Shown here: piece by piece, positions 19,747-28,317 of the stretch
Numbering within the stretch: position 1 is the first letter of the stretch
How the letters are laid out: each line of letters begins with the position of its first letter
Source of the DNA: Bacillus alkalisoli
GTDB taxonomy: Bacteria; Bacillota; Bacilli; Bacillales; Bacillaceae_I
DNA length: 64,000 nucleotides
Direction: 5' to 3'
Assembly (NCBI RefSeq): GCF_002797415.1
Contig: NZ_KZ454944.1
Location: 1,940,665 to 2,004,664, forward strand
Notes under the pieces: model-generated
Database searches by the model: none
Told to the model about the DNA's origin: nothing
The model's input: the letters and a program-made list of their open reading frames with translations, nothing else
Position numbers and translations under genes: made by a program

Positions 19747-20415
19747 ATGAAATTTACAGATCATTTACAACAGAAATTAGAAAATATTTGGAAGAAAAAT
19801 CACACACATCCGTTTGTTGTGGAAATGGGCAATGGAACGCTTGATGCGGAGAAGTTTCGTTTTTATATGATTCAAGATTACCTTTATTTAATTGATTACG
19901 CGAAGTTGTTTGGTATCGGAGCAATTAAAGCAACGGATTTACAAACGATGGAGAAATTTGCGGCATTAATGCATTCCACTCTACATGAAGAAATGGCTCT
20001 ACACCGAAGCTATGCGGCTCGTTTTGGCATTTCTTTAGAAGAGTTGGAAAATGCGGAAGCTTCGCCTATTACGTTAGCTTATACGCATTATATGTTACAT
20101 AAAGGCCAAAGCGGAACATTAGCCGAACTAGTGGCTGCATTATTGCCTTGTATGTGGAGTTATTGGGAGATTGGAAAAGAACTAAGCGAGATTCCTGGAG
20201 CTGCCGCGCATGAACTATACGGAGAATGGATTAGCATGTATAGCTCAGAAGAATTCGGAACATTAGCGAAATGGTGTATCGAGTTAATGGATCAATTAGC
20301 TGAAGGAAGAACAGAAACAGAACTCTTAGAATTAGAAGAAATTTTCTTAAACACAACACGTTTTGAATACATGTTCTGGGATATGGCGTATAACAATCAA
20401 ATGTGGCCAGAGTGA
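19747..20415 (+). CDS. tenA: Aminopyrimidine aminohydrolase (thiaminase II)
   Basis: This is a 222-residue all-helical TenA protein. Counting from ATG 19747, the expected active-site residues fall at Asp44 (IQDYLYLID), Tyr112 (THYMLHKG) and Cys135 (LLPCMWSY, the nucleophile), with a Glu near 207 (TTRFEYMF). This agreement supports this start rather than ATG 19738, which touches the AGGAG site. It hydrolyses aminomethyl-pyrimidine to the hydroxymethyl form for re-use in thiamine synthesis. It lies 17 bases after ylmB in one operon under the TPP riboswitch. Confidence 0.92.
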   Translation: MKFTDHLQQKLENIWKKNHTHPFVVEMGNGTLDAEKFRFYMIQDYLYLIDYAKLFGIGAIKATDLQTMEKFAALMHSTLHEEMALHRSYAARFGISLEELENAEASPITLAYTHYMLHKGQSGTLAELVAALLPCMWSYWEIGKELSEIPGAAAHELYGEWISMYSSEEFGTLAKWCIELMDQLAEGRTETELLELEEIFLNTTRFEYMFWDMAYNNQMWPE

Positions 20416-20422
20416 TGTGAAG

Positions 20423-20495
20423 TAGGGACGGGGATCTTTTCACACAAAATGGAGTACTTGACCTCAGAATGTGAAATAAACCCCGTCCCCATTTC
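20423..20495. repeat. GGGGACGGGG palindrome, diverged full copy
   Basis: AGGGACGGGGATCTTTTCAC faces GTGAAATAAACCCCGTCCCC. The centre differs from the other copies. It sits between the tenA stop and the convergent membrane gene and can act as a two-way terminator. Confidence 0.8.
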
Positions 20496-20497
20496 TC

Positions 20498-20881
20498 CTA
20501 AGCTTCTCTTTTAAAATGCATATACCATGAAATACTCTTCGAAAATAGCAAGATATAAACGGCTACTCCGTACACAGTTATGGAGATCGCTTCCCATACA
20601 ATCATTCCAGTTGTTCCATGGTTAGACCAAATGAATAGGATTCCGACTAAAATTCCACCGAGTAAAAAGATGACATTGATGACTTTCGCCCAGAGGTATC
20701 CTTTATGTATGAGAGATAAAATAAGCGCGTATATGCCTAAAAAGATTGCATCAATAATCGCAACGCCTAGCGTATGGTCGTTTAAAGCTGCATAGACAAA
20801 AATTGAAATAAATCCATGAAACACTAGTAAGCCAATAACAGCTGATAATACCTTTTTCCCTTGTTCTTCTATATTCTCCAT
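20498..20881 (-). CDS. Four-helix membrane protein, unknown function
   Basis: The 127-residue protein has four hydrophobic segments: residues 11-31, 38-58, 65-83 and 95-115. Short charged loops (KGYLWAK, FSKSISWYMHFKREA) separate or follow them. ATG 20881 follows AGAAGGAGC. No known motif is seen. A heavily decayed second copy lies at 25378-25720, so this region was once duplicated. Confidence 0.6.
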   Translation of the reverse strand: MENIEEQGKKVLSAVIGLLVFHGFISIFVYAALNDHTLGVAIIDAIFLGIYALILSLIHKGYLWAKVINVIFLLGGILVGILFIWSNHGTTGMIVWEAISITVYGVAVYILLFSKSISWYMHFKREA

Positions 20882-21057
20882 CTGATTTGCTCCTTCTATA
20901 TTTTTCCTAATTACATATATTCTATATTTAAGGAAGAAATTCCTTGTCAGTCATGTATACGTTCATATAAACCTTAGGAATACTTTGTATATAGTTTATT
21001 GTAGAATAATGCTATAATCATGGAATGCGTTTTGTGTCGGGAAGGAGTCAGTGAATT

Positions 21058-21252
21058 ATGAAATTCTTAAAATCACAAATGAAACAATTAGTAAAAGATA
21101 ATGAAGAACTACAAAAGAACTTAAAAGAGTTAATAAGTGAACACCAACTAGAAAAAAACTTTGCCTTAAAGGCTTTGTACCATTCCAAAGTAGCTGAAGG
21201 CGGAAAATACCAACAGGCATACCAAGCGTTAGATGATCCAAGTAGAAAATAA
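21058..21252 (+). CDS. Small charged helical protein
   Basis: The 64-residue protein is mostly helical (QMKQLVKDNEELQKNLKELI) with Leu spacing typical of a short coiled coil, and ends ALDDPSRK. ATG 21058 follows GGAAGGAGTC, and a strong terminator follows, so the gene is a complete single-gene transcript. Function unknown. Confidence 0.6.
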   Translation: MKFLKSQMKQLVKDNEELQKNLKELISEHQLEKNFALKALYHSKVAEGGKYQQAYQALDDPSRK

Positions 21253-21269
21253 ATCTATACACAGACTAC

Positions 21270-21305
21270 AAAAAGACAAGCCAAATCTTTGAGGCTTGTC
21301 TTTTT
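21270..21305 (+). terminator. Intrinsic terminator
   Basis: AAAAAGACAAGCC pairs perfectly with GGCTTGTCTTTTT, a 13-bp stem with a T-rich end. Confidence 0.85.
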
Positions 21306-21316
21306 GTATGTTGTGA

Positions 21317-21340
21317 AATTGGGGACGGGGTTTTTATCAC
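21317..21340 (+). repeat. GGGGACGGGG palindrome family, half copy
   Basis: AAATTGGGGACGGGGTTTTT then ATCAC is the left arm only. Confidence 0.7.
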
Positions 21341-21475
21341 TTTTTCTCATGTTTAAGATATCACACCGTTAAACAATCAATAATTAAATATACGTCGTTT
21401 CCGCAATTTCTCCAGTGAAAAAATCTAATAAGAATATTTTAACTCGTCCTTCGTTATATATGGTAAAGGATACCA

Positions 21476-22384
21476 ATGACACTAAAGGGGATGACAGAAC
21501 TGAAAGCTAGAAAAATCTTTATCGGCAACTACAAAGGCGGTGTAGGTAAAACAACAAGTGTATACTACCTAGCTCACTATTTAGCAAAACACTACAAAAT
21601 CTTATTAATTGACCTAGACCCACAGTGTTCGTTAAGTGAAGTGTGTTTGAAAAGTACAGAGAAAGACTTAATCGATTTAGAGGATGACGAATCGTTAAAC
21701 TATGTATTTGATATGTACCTTCAAGCGAAGAGATTACATCACACGAGGTTTTCCTTGAATACAGAGACGTTGATTAAAAACTGCATGAAAAATCATCCGA
21801 ACATCGATTTTATTCCATCGAACCTGTTCTATAGTAATGGTGGTTTAGACGAAATAGCGATGGAAATGACAACGGAAAAAAACGGACTAGAAAATCTCTT
21901 TATCCTCCATAACTTTATTCAAGACCACCAATTAGAAGCAAAATATGATCTTATTATGTTTGACTGTCCTCCAACTAACAATCTCATTACCCAAAGCGGC
22001 TTTTTATTATCAGACTATTATTTAATTCCAACAATTATGGATAAGGTGAGTGCAAAAGGTGTAGCTCACTACATAAAGATTGTAAATAAAATCTATGATA
22101 AATATTGTTCCAACAAGGAATATTCTCATTTTGTAAAACTAATTTTCGGGGAGAAGCCGAAACTATTAGGAATTTTTGAAACGATGCGAAAAGGTACATC
22201 TCTACCTCAAGGACTAGGGGAGTTGAAACATTTAAAAATGTATAAAACGGTCATTAAAGATTTAAACAACATATCAGACGCGATGTCCAATGGGGGTATC
22301 AGCGAAGAACAGTATAAGTATAAAGAGTTAGCAATGGAAATCTTAAGAGAACTAGATCCTAGTTTAATAGAGGTGAGAGTATGA
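21476..22384 (+). CDS. ParA/Soj-type ATPase
   Basis: The 302-residue protein has the deviant Walker A GNYKGGVGKTTSVYYLAHYL near residues 17-36. Then come LLIDLDPQCSLSEV (Walker A'), and LIMFDCPPTNN (Walker B), and a late STIMDKVSAKG-like segment. Such ATPases dimerise on ATP, bind DNA non-specifically and position plasmids, chromosomes or large complexes. No ParB or parS site is seen. Instead the next gene overlaps it by four bases (ATGA), so the pair is translationally coupled. ATG 21476 follows AAAGGA. It may be a plasmid-derived island or a dedicated positioning module. Confidence 0.85.
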   Translation: MTLKGMTELKARKIFIGNYKGGVGKTTSVYYLAHYLAKHYKILLIDLDPQCSLSEVCLKSTEKDLIDLEDDESLNYVFDMYLQAKRLHHTRFSLNTETLIKNCMKNHPNIDFIPSNLFYSNGGLDEIAMEMTTEKNGLENLFILHNFIQDHQLEAKYDLIMFDCPPTNNLITQSGFLLSDYYLIPTIMDKVSAKGVAHYIKIVNKIYDKYCSNKEYSHFVKLIFGEKPKLLGIFETMRKGTSLPQGLGELKHLKMYKTVIKDLNNISDAMSNGGISEEQYKYKELAMEILRELDPSLIEVRV

Positions 22385-22860
22385 AGAAAGAAGATGCCAT
22401 AAAAACTTTAACAAAGTGTAAGAGAATTTTAGAAACAGTAGATAAAATGTTACTTGCACGTGATATTCATATATTAGAAGAAGTTATTGTCGCGATTAAA
22501 GATGGAGTAGGCCAAGAAACCAAGATAGCTAATAAAACAAATAAAAAGGAACCTTTGAACGGAAAAGCATTTTTACAAGATTTATTAAATTATTTGCCAC
22601 CTGCAGAACTATTGAGAAAATACAACTTGAATCTTCCTACCGCATTCTTAAGTGAAAGTAAGAATGTACTTATTTCTTGGAAAGAACTTAATAAAAACGA
22701 AAAAAGCAAGTTCAAAGTGAATGAATTACGAGCCATTTACGTACTCATCAATGACAGTGCAGCCTACAAAAAATCATGGACGAAAAAAGCATTAGTAGAA
22801 GAGATTGATAGTTCTGTAGCTTCCTTGCTACGGAGTGAGAGATTGACAAAGGTATTGTGA
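22381..22860 (+). CDS. Putative partner of the ParA-like ATPase
   Basis: The 159-residue protein begins with a helical region (IKTLTKCKRILETVDKMLLA). A basic linker KIANKTNKKEP follows, then a C-terminal domain (LLNYLPPAELLRKYNLNLP, LRAIYVLINDSAAYKKSW, EEIDSSVASLLRSERL) that is compact and helical. There is no ParB nuclease fold or CTPase motif. The four-base overlap with the ATPase implies joint function, perhaps as an adaptor between ATPase and cargo; this is inference only. Confidence 0.6.
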   Translation: MKKEDAIKTLTKCKRILETVDKMLLARDIHILEEVIVAIKDGVGQETKIANKTNKKEPLNGKAFLQDLLNYLPPAELLRKYNLNLPTAFLSESKNVLISWKELNKNEKSKFKVNELRAIYVLINDSAAYKKSWTKKALVEEIDSSVASLLRSERLTKVL

Positions 22861-22871
22861 GTAGAGGTGAT

Positions 22872-22912
22872 GGAGTGTAGGGTTGCGGTATTTATCCGAC
22901 ACTCCACTAATT
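22872..22912 (+). terminator. Terminator-like hairpin after the ParA pair
   Basis: TGGAGTGT pairs with ACACTCCA around a 20-base loop and is followed by CTAATTTTTG. Confidence 0.55.
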
Positions 22913-23020
22913 TTTGTCGTAAACCCTGAGGGTAATTACAAAAATCCTATTTCTCTTTCGTTTTAAATAGAAAGCAAATGGAGACAATAGAACTAATGTT
23001 ATTTTACGAGGAGATAGAAC

Positions 23021-24408
23021 ATGACTTTTTCAAATTCATATCGGATAGAGAAGGATACGTTAGGAGAAGTTAAAGTCCCAATTGACTCTTATTATGGTGC
23101 GCAAACACAGCGTGCGGTGGATAATTATCAAATAAGTGGAAGAAAACACTATCGCGATCGTTTATCAAAGCACTTGGAATTATTAAAGCTTCAGCGGCTA
23201 AAACGAATATGGAAAATGGCCTCCTTCAAGCGTCTTATGCAAATGCCATTATAAAAGTTTCAGAAGAAGTAGCTGAAGGAAAGTTAGATCACCATTTCGT
23301 AATAGACGTTTTCCAAGCAGGAGCGGGTACTTCACAAAACATGAATACTAATGAGGTAATCGCTAACAGAGCAACAGAGATTTTAGGAGAAGAACTTGAA
23401 GGTCTACGAATTCACCCAAATGACCATGTGAACATGTCACAATCAACAAATGATACTTTTCATGCTGCTATACATATTGCAGGAGCTGAAGGGGTAATGA
23501 ATCAGCTGCTTCCGGCTATTGAAAGTTTACAAACAGTGCTTAAGAAAAAGTCCATTGAACTAATGCCAGTTGTGAAATCTGGTCGAACTCATCTACACGA
23601 TGCTATTCCAATACGGCTAGGACAAGAGTTTTCAGGATATGCGGAAACTATTCAGGAAATGTATAAACAATTGGAAAAGACTTTGGACAGTTTGTATGAA
23701 CTTGGTTTAGGTGGAACGGCAATTGGCACCCGTAATAATATTCATCCTAAGTATAGTGAGATAGTCATAAAAGAGGTAAGGAAGTATACAAACTTACCCT
23801 TTCGTGCTCCAACTGAAATGTTTTCATTTATGCAAAACACGAATGCGCCAATTCGAGTGATGCTTGTGCTAAAAGAACTTGCTATTCATTTAATAAAAAT
23901 AACGAGTGATTTACGTTTACTCTCCTCGGGACCGAGGACTGGTCTGGCAGAAATTGCGTTACCATCTGTCCAACCAGGTTCTACTATCATGCCTGGAAAA
24001 GTAAACCCTGCCATTTTAGAAATGACCCATATGGTTTGTTGTCAAATAATCGGTTATGAAACAGCTATAGCAACAGCTGGTCTGGCAGGACAATTAGAAA
24101 TAAATGTTATGATGCCATTCATCGCCTATACGTTTTTAGACGCGATTGAAATAATGTCCAACGCCATCTCCACATTAGTTTCAAAATGTATTTCTGGAAT
24201 TGATGCAGAAAAAGAAAATTGCGAGAAGTGGATGAATGCTAGCTTAGCGCTAGTAACGGGGATAAGTTCTATCGTAGGTTATGACAAAGCATCGCAAATC
24301 GGAATGGAAGCAGATGAGCGTAAAGTAACCATAAAGCAAGTATTAGAAGAAAAAGGACTGCTTACACCAGAAATGGAAAAGGCGTTGGATCCGAAAAGTA
24401 TGCTTTAA
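23021..24408 (+). pseudogene. Fumarase/aspartase-family lyase with one frameshift
   Basis: ATG 23021 follows GAGGAGATAG. The first frame reads [29 protein letters not shown], the N-terminus of the class II fumarase/aspartase family. After about residue 43 the frame shifts (near 23145-23160) to [20 protein letters not shown] and stays intact to 24408. Family motifs are all there: GTSQNMNTNEV, GRTHLHDAIP and QPGSTIMPGKVNPAILE (the catalytic serine loop). With the shift repaired the enzyme would be about 460 residues. Fumarase versus aspartase cannot be settled. A single-base error in the assembly is as likely as a true mutation, since the rest is well preserved. Confidence 0.75.
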
Positions 24409-24425
24409 TTGAGATGCTCTTCATA

Positions 24426-25138
24426 TAATTTATGAACAGTACTTTGAATAAGCAAAAAGGTGAGAGTGCCTTTCATAAGTATTATGAACCGTACTTTGAA
24501 TAAGAAAAAAGGTGAGAGTGCCTTTCATAAGTATTATGCACCGTACTTTGAATAAGAAAAAAGGTGAGAGTGCGTTTCATAAGCATTATGAACCGTACTT
24601 TGAATAAGCAAAAAGGTGAGAGTGCCTTTCATAAGTATTATGCACCGTACTTTGAATAAGAAAAAAGGTGAGAGTGCGTTTCATAAGCATTATGAACCGT
24701 ACTTTGAATAAGCAAAAAGGTGAGAGTGCCTTTCATAAGTATTATGCACCGTACTTTGAATAAGAAAAAAGGTGAGAGTGCGTTTCATAAGCATTATGAA
24801 CCGTACTTTGAATAAGAAAAAAGGTGAAAGTGCCTTTCATAAGCACTATGAACCGTACTTTGAATAAGAAAAAAGGTGAAAGTGCCTTTCATAAGTATTA
24901 TGAACCGTACTTTGAATAAGAAAGAAGGTAAGAGTGCCATTCATAAGCATTATGAACCGTACTTTGAATAAGAAAAAAGGTGAGAGTGCCTTTCATAAGC
25001 ACTATGAACCGTACTTTGAGTAAGAAAAAAGGTGAGAGTGCCTTTCATAAGTATTATGAACCGTACTTTGAGTAAGAAAAAAGGTGAAAGTGCCTTTCAT
25101 AAGCACTATGAACCGAACTTTAATTAAGAAAAATGGAG
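24426..25138. repeat. 52-bp tandem array, about 14 copies
   Basis: The unit is ATAAGNATTATGAACCGTAC then TTTGAATAAGAAAAAAGG then TGAGAGTGCCTTTC. GTACTTTGA recurs exactly every 52 bases from 24439 to 25063, with a last diverged unit at 25115. Each unit holds the perfect hairpin TTCATAA-GCA-TTATGAA. Units differ by alternating c/a and c/g variants, suggesting duplication of two-unit blocks. Each unit also reads KGESAFHKYYEPYFE then a stop, but 52 is not a multiple of three and I see no sign of translation. Confidence 0.92.
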
Positions 25139-25250
25139 AAAGTACCTTTCATAAACTCGAATTGACTATATGCTATGTGAGAAGAAGGCGTATATACACA
25201 AGTTGTGGTCTGAATGAGGGAAGACAAGAGGAGAAACAGTCCGTTAAAAT

Positions 25251-25291
25251 AAAAGAACAGCAACCAAAAAAGTCTAGTAGCTGTTCCTTTT
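25251..25291 (+). terminator. Hairpin after the 52-bp array
   Basis: AAAAGAACAGC pairs with GCTGTTCCTTTT around an 18-base loop. Confidence 0.6.
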
Positions 25292-25377
25292 GAGTTTTAA
25301 TATCGTAGAAATGTCTGTTGTCGATTGTGGTGTAATCTAAACAAACTATTGAATCGAAGTTACTGAGCCCGCTAAGC

Positions 25378-25720
25378 ACTAAGCTTCTCCTTTAATAATT
25401 ATATACCATGAAAATACTCTTCGGAAATATCAAAATAGAAAGGCTATTCCACCAATGGCTTCCCAATCGGTTAGTCCAGGTGTTGCAACTGTTAGACCTG
25501 AAGACTAGGATTTTTGTTTAAAATCCCACCGAGTAGTAAGATGATATGGAGGCCTTTTAAAAAGTAAATGTCTAAGTCAGACTTTGCTATATTAGAATAT
25601 ATTAGATCACCAAGTATTTCCTTGAATTTTATAATGGATAAGAAAAGGAAGTAACATGGCTGTTGCAAATCCTCCTATCCAGAAACTTAATTCCACAACT
25701 GAACAAATGCTCAAATTTTA
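25378..25720 (-). pseudogene. Decayed copy of the membrane gene at 20498
   Basis: On the plus strand the text AAGCTTCTCCTTTAATAATT ATATACCATGAAAATACTCT closely matches 20501-20540 (AAGCTTCTCTTTTAAAATGC ATATACCATGAAATACTCTT). The match continues through ATCGCTTCCCA-like and AAATTCCACCGAGTAAAAAG-like words, with many indels. No open frame remains. This is a pseudogene of the four-helix membrane protein. Confidence 0.65.
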
Positions 25721-25811
25721 AGGAAGTGAAATATTTTTTCTCCCCCCGTATCATTTTTCTATGTTTGAAACGTTAATATAATGAGTGGTGTTTAAAGGAG
25801 TGAACAAAACG

Positions 25812-26510
25812 ATGAAAGAAAAACAACGAGCAGTTGCATCCAACGATATAGTCGAGGAACAATTACTAAAAAAATATGAAAAACTTAGACGGTATTGCTT
25901 GTTTTTAACTAAAAATGAATGGGATGGTAATGACCTTGCTCAAGAAACGTTTGTGAAAATCTTAAATAAGTACCGTAATAGTTCCATTATTAGTACTCGG
26001 CTTTTGCAAAAAACAGCTTATCATCAATGGGTGGACACGACGAGAAAACGAAAAAGAGAGGACCTTTTAGAAGAAGTGGAACAGTCAGCGTATGTGGATA
26101 AAATGGAGAGCTCGTTTATCATTACGGAGCTATTATTAAAAAATCTTACACCAAAGCAAGCTATCACTTTTCTTTTAAAAGAGGCTTTTCATTACAAATC
26201 TCATGAAATTGCGAAGATATTACAAATGTCAGAGGGATCTGTTAAATCCATCGTTCACCGATACAAAAATCGAATCGAAAAAGGAAATTTGGAAGAGGAG
26301 TCCTCTATCATCGATTCTTTTTGGGAGGAAGAGGAAACAGAATGGTTATCGAGATTAATAAATACGAGTATCCGTAACCAAGATCCTACTGTTTTAATCC
26401 AAGCAATTCCGACTATTCAAACATTACAATCAAACGCTCCTGCTCTAAATTATTCGCATCGTTCAACTCGTATACACACTTCTCACTATGGATTAAGGAT
26501 GGCAGCATAG
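25812..26510 (+). CDS. ECF-like RNA polymerase sigma factor
   Basis: From ATG 25812 (AAAGGAG ten bases upstream) the protein has 232 residues; GTG 25800 is an alternative. Region 2 is visible as [20 protein letters not shown] and [17 protein letters not shown]. Region 4 is [40 protein letters not shown], a helix-turn-helix for the -35 element. A C-terminal extension of ~60 residues with paired tryptophans is unusual for ECF factors. No anti-sigma gene is beside it; clpP follows 20 bases downstream, so regulated proteolysis may replace an anti-sigma. Confidence 0.8.
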   Translation: MKEKQRAVASNDIVEEQLLKKYEKLRRYCLFLTKNEWDGNDLAQETFVKILNKYRNSSIISTRLLQKTAYHQWVDTTRKRKREDLLEEVEQSAYVDKMESSFIITELLLKNLTPKQAITFLLKEAFHYKSHEIAKILQMSEGSVKSIVHRYKNRIEKGNLEEESSIIDSFWEEEETEWLSRLINTSIRNQDPTVLIQAIPTIQTLQSNAPALNYSHRSTRIHTSHYGLRMAA

Positions 26511-26530
26511 TAAGAAGGAGGGAATTAATC

Positions 26531-27112
26531 ATGAGTATGATCCCGTATGTGATTGAACAATCGAGCCGAGGAGAAAGATCCTACGACATCTATTCTCGTC
26601 TTTTAAAAGACCGTATTGTTATGATTGGTGATGAAATAAACGACCAAATAGCCAACAGCGTAGTTGCGCAGCTTTTGTTTTTAGCTGCGGATGATCCAGA
26701 TAAAGATATTTCCATTTATATTAATAGTCCAGGTGGGTCTACAACTGCAGGTTTTGCTATTCTCGATACGATGAATTATATCAAGCCAGATGTTAGAACT
26801 ATTTGTATTGGAATGGCGGCATCATTTGGTGCACTTTTGTTAATGTCCGGTACAAAAGGAAAAAGACTCGCTCTCCCAAATAGTGAAATCATGATCCACC
26901 AGCCTTTAGGTGGGGCAAGAGGGCAAGCAACCGATATTGAAATATCGGCGCGTAGAATTTTAAAATTGAAAGAAGACACCAATAAATTAATAGCACAATT
27001 AACTGGTCAACCAGTCGAAAAAGTCGAACGAGATACAGATCGTGATAATTTCATGACTGCAGAAGAGGCAAAAGCTTATGGCATTGTTGATGAAATTATT
27101 AAGAATAGGTAA
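26531..27112 (+). CDS. clpP: ATP-dependent Clp protease proteolytic subunit, paralogue
   Basis: The 193-residue protein is a complete ClpP. The catalytic triad falls at Ser98 ([11 protein letters not shown]), His123 ([13 protein letters not shown]) and Asp172 ([13 protein letters not shown]), and the oxyanion loop is [14 protein letters not shown]. It forms tetradecameric barrels fed by ClpC/ClpX. Because it is coupled to a sigma factor rather than to housekeeping genes, it is probably a second, conditional ClpP like the ClpP2 of the B. cereus group. ATG follows AAGGAGGG. Confidence 0.93.
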   Translation: MSMIPYVIEQSSRGERSYDIYSRLLKDRIVMIGDEINDQIANSVVAQLLFLAADDPDKDISIYINSPGGSTTAGFAILDTMNYIKPDVRTICIGMAASFGALLLMSGTKGKRLALPNSEIMIHQPLGGARGQATDIEISARRILKLKEDTNKLIAQLTGQPVEKVERDTDRDNFMTAEEAKAYGIVDEIIKNR

Positions 27113-27298
27113 GAACCTGAACGTTAAAATACTATAAAGGGGGAAGGAGTTTCGACTCATCAAAAAATGATTGGTAGTTCCTCCTACCCCGAAATCCTGT
27201 CTGTAATAGGTGGGGAATGAAGTATTATTATTTTGAGCACGAACTTCGAACTAGCAGCAAATACTAGGTCGAAGTTCAAGTCTCTTAAACCTACATTT

Positions 27299-27937
27299 TT
27301 AAAATTTCTCAGGAAACTGCTTAACAACACTAGCGGAGATAGCGTCTGCCATTAAGATTATATGTGTTAGTCCATCATCAATTGCATCAATTCTAGCATC
27401 CCACTCTTTTGATAAGCTTGCTGATAAATCATTTGCAACCAATTCTAAATGCATATATAGTAATTCTTTTAAACCTTCCATTTTTAAATTCGGGTTGATA
27501 CCATTTAGGAACACCGCTATATCATCAGCATTTCTATACCATTCTTTATTTAGTTGATTTACCATATCTTCATTTTGGCTTTTCGCTGCATCAACAATTT
27601 TGCCAGCAATAACAATATGTTCCTCTAGCAGTGCCCTTAATTTATTTCCGAATTTTTCCCCGTAAACTGGCTTTATTGCATTTCCTATATCTACTTGATT
27701 TTTCATCAGCCTTGCTAGGACTTGTTTTTGATCCTCCGCGCCAGAGGTAGTTGCACTTGTAATATAGTTACTAGTCCACAATACATGGTCAATCCAGAGT
27801 CTTCTGAATTCATTTTCGATTTTCACCTGTGATTGGCTAATGCATTGTTCCTCTATTTGAGCATGAGCACCAATCGGTCCAACCAGCACGTTTAGCTGAA
27901 AACACAAAATCATTCCAATTAATAATAATCTTTTCAC
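27299..27937 (-). CDS. Secreted helical protein, unknown function
   Basis: Start GTG 27937 lies eight bases after GGAAGGAG; the longer TTG frame begins inside that site. The 212-residue protein has a signal peptide (KRLLLIGMILCFQLNVLVG, cut near AHA). It then has a helical domain with LWIDHVLWTSNYITSATT, VLARLMKNQVDIGNAIKPVY, KEWYRNADDIAVFLNGINPN and ADAISASVVKQFPEKF. I recall this as a conserved Bacillus family without a known role. The regular Asn/Asp/His pattern could bind a metal; that is speculative. Confidence 0.7.
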   Translation of the reverse strand: MKRLLLIGMILCFQLNVLVGPIGAHAQIEEQCISQSQVKIENEFRRLWIDHVLWTSNYITSATTSGAEDQKQVLARLMKNQVDIGNAIKPVYGEKFGNKLRALLEEHIVIAGKIVDAAKSQNEDMVNQLNKEWYRNADDIAVFLNGINPNLKMEGLKELLYMHLELVANDLSASLSKEWDARIDAIDDGLTHIILMADAISASVVKQFPEKF

Positions 27938-28202
27938 CAAAACTACTCCTTCCAATTTTAAAAATTCCTTCTTATTATGTTTAATAGTGTTTTATCATTC
28001 ATGGTTATGAAATTATAGGTTCGAATTAAGACGCCCAAAAAAGTGTTGATTTTAATAGCTGAACAATATATTTAGATAGAGAAAATAAAGAGGATTAACT
28101 CTATCCTACGTTGAAATAATCTACTAAAAATTAGATTAGTCTATTAGGAGTGGTTGAAGAAATTGAAGGCTGTCATTTAATATGAAAATGCAAATTAATG
28201 TG

Positions 28203-28230
28203 AATTGGGGACGGGGGTACTGTCGCATTT
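28203..28230 (+). repeat. GGGGACGGGG palindrome family, decayed half copy
   Basis: AATTGGGGACGGGGGTACTG then TCGCATTT keeps the left arm with changes. Confidence 0.6.
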
Positions 28231-28276
28231 TAAATGAATAGAAGAACATGATTAGAAAGTCTAATAAGAAGAAAAA

Positions 28277-28312
28277 GGTACAGGTTAATCCCTAAAGAGG
28301 CTAACCTGTACC
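28277..28312. terminator. Bidirectional terminator after the MBL gene
   Basis: GGTACAGGTTA and TAACCTGTACC form an 11-bp stem. Read on the minus strand it runs into TTTTTC; on the plus strand into TATTTTTA. Confidence 0.8.
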
Positions 28313-28317
28313 TATTT

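Larger units (their letters stand above)
27956..28317. other. Intergenic region, no gene seen
   Basis: This AT-rich stretch should hold the promoter of the minus-strand secreted-protein gene. It also holds a GGGGACGGGGG half palindrome (28203) and the two-way terminator at 28277-28312. Confidence 0.4.

Noticed and set aside
24426-25138. CRISPR array
   Set aside because: The whole 52-base unit is repeated with no unique spacers, and no cas genes are present. It is a tandem minisatellite.
25084-25293. 69-codon gene at the end of the 52-bp array
   Set aside because: It reads through array units in one of three phases, and its composition and lack of a clean ribosome site argue against translation.
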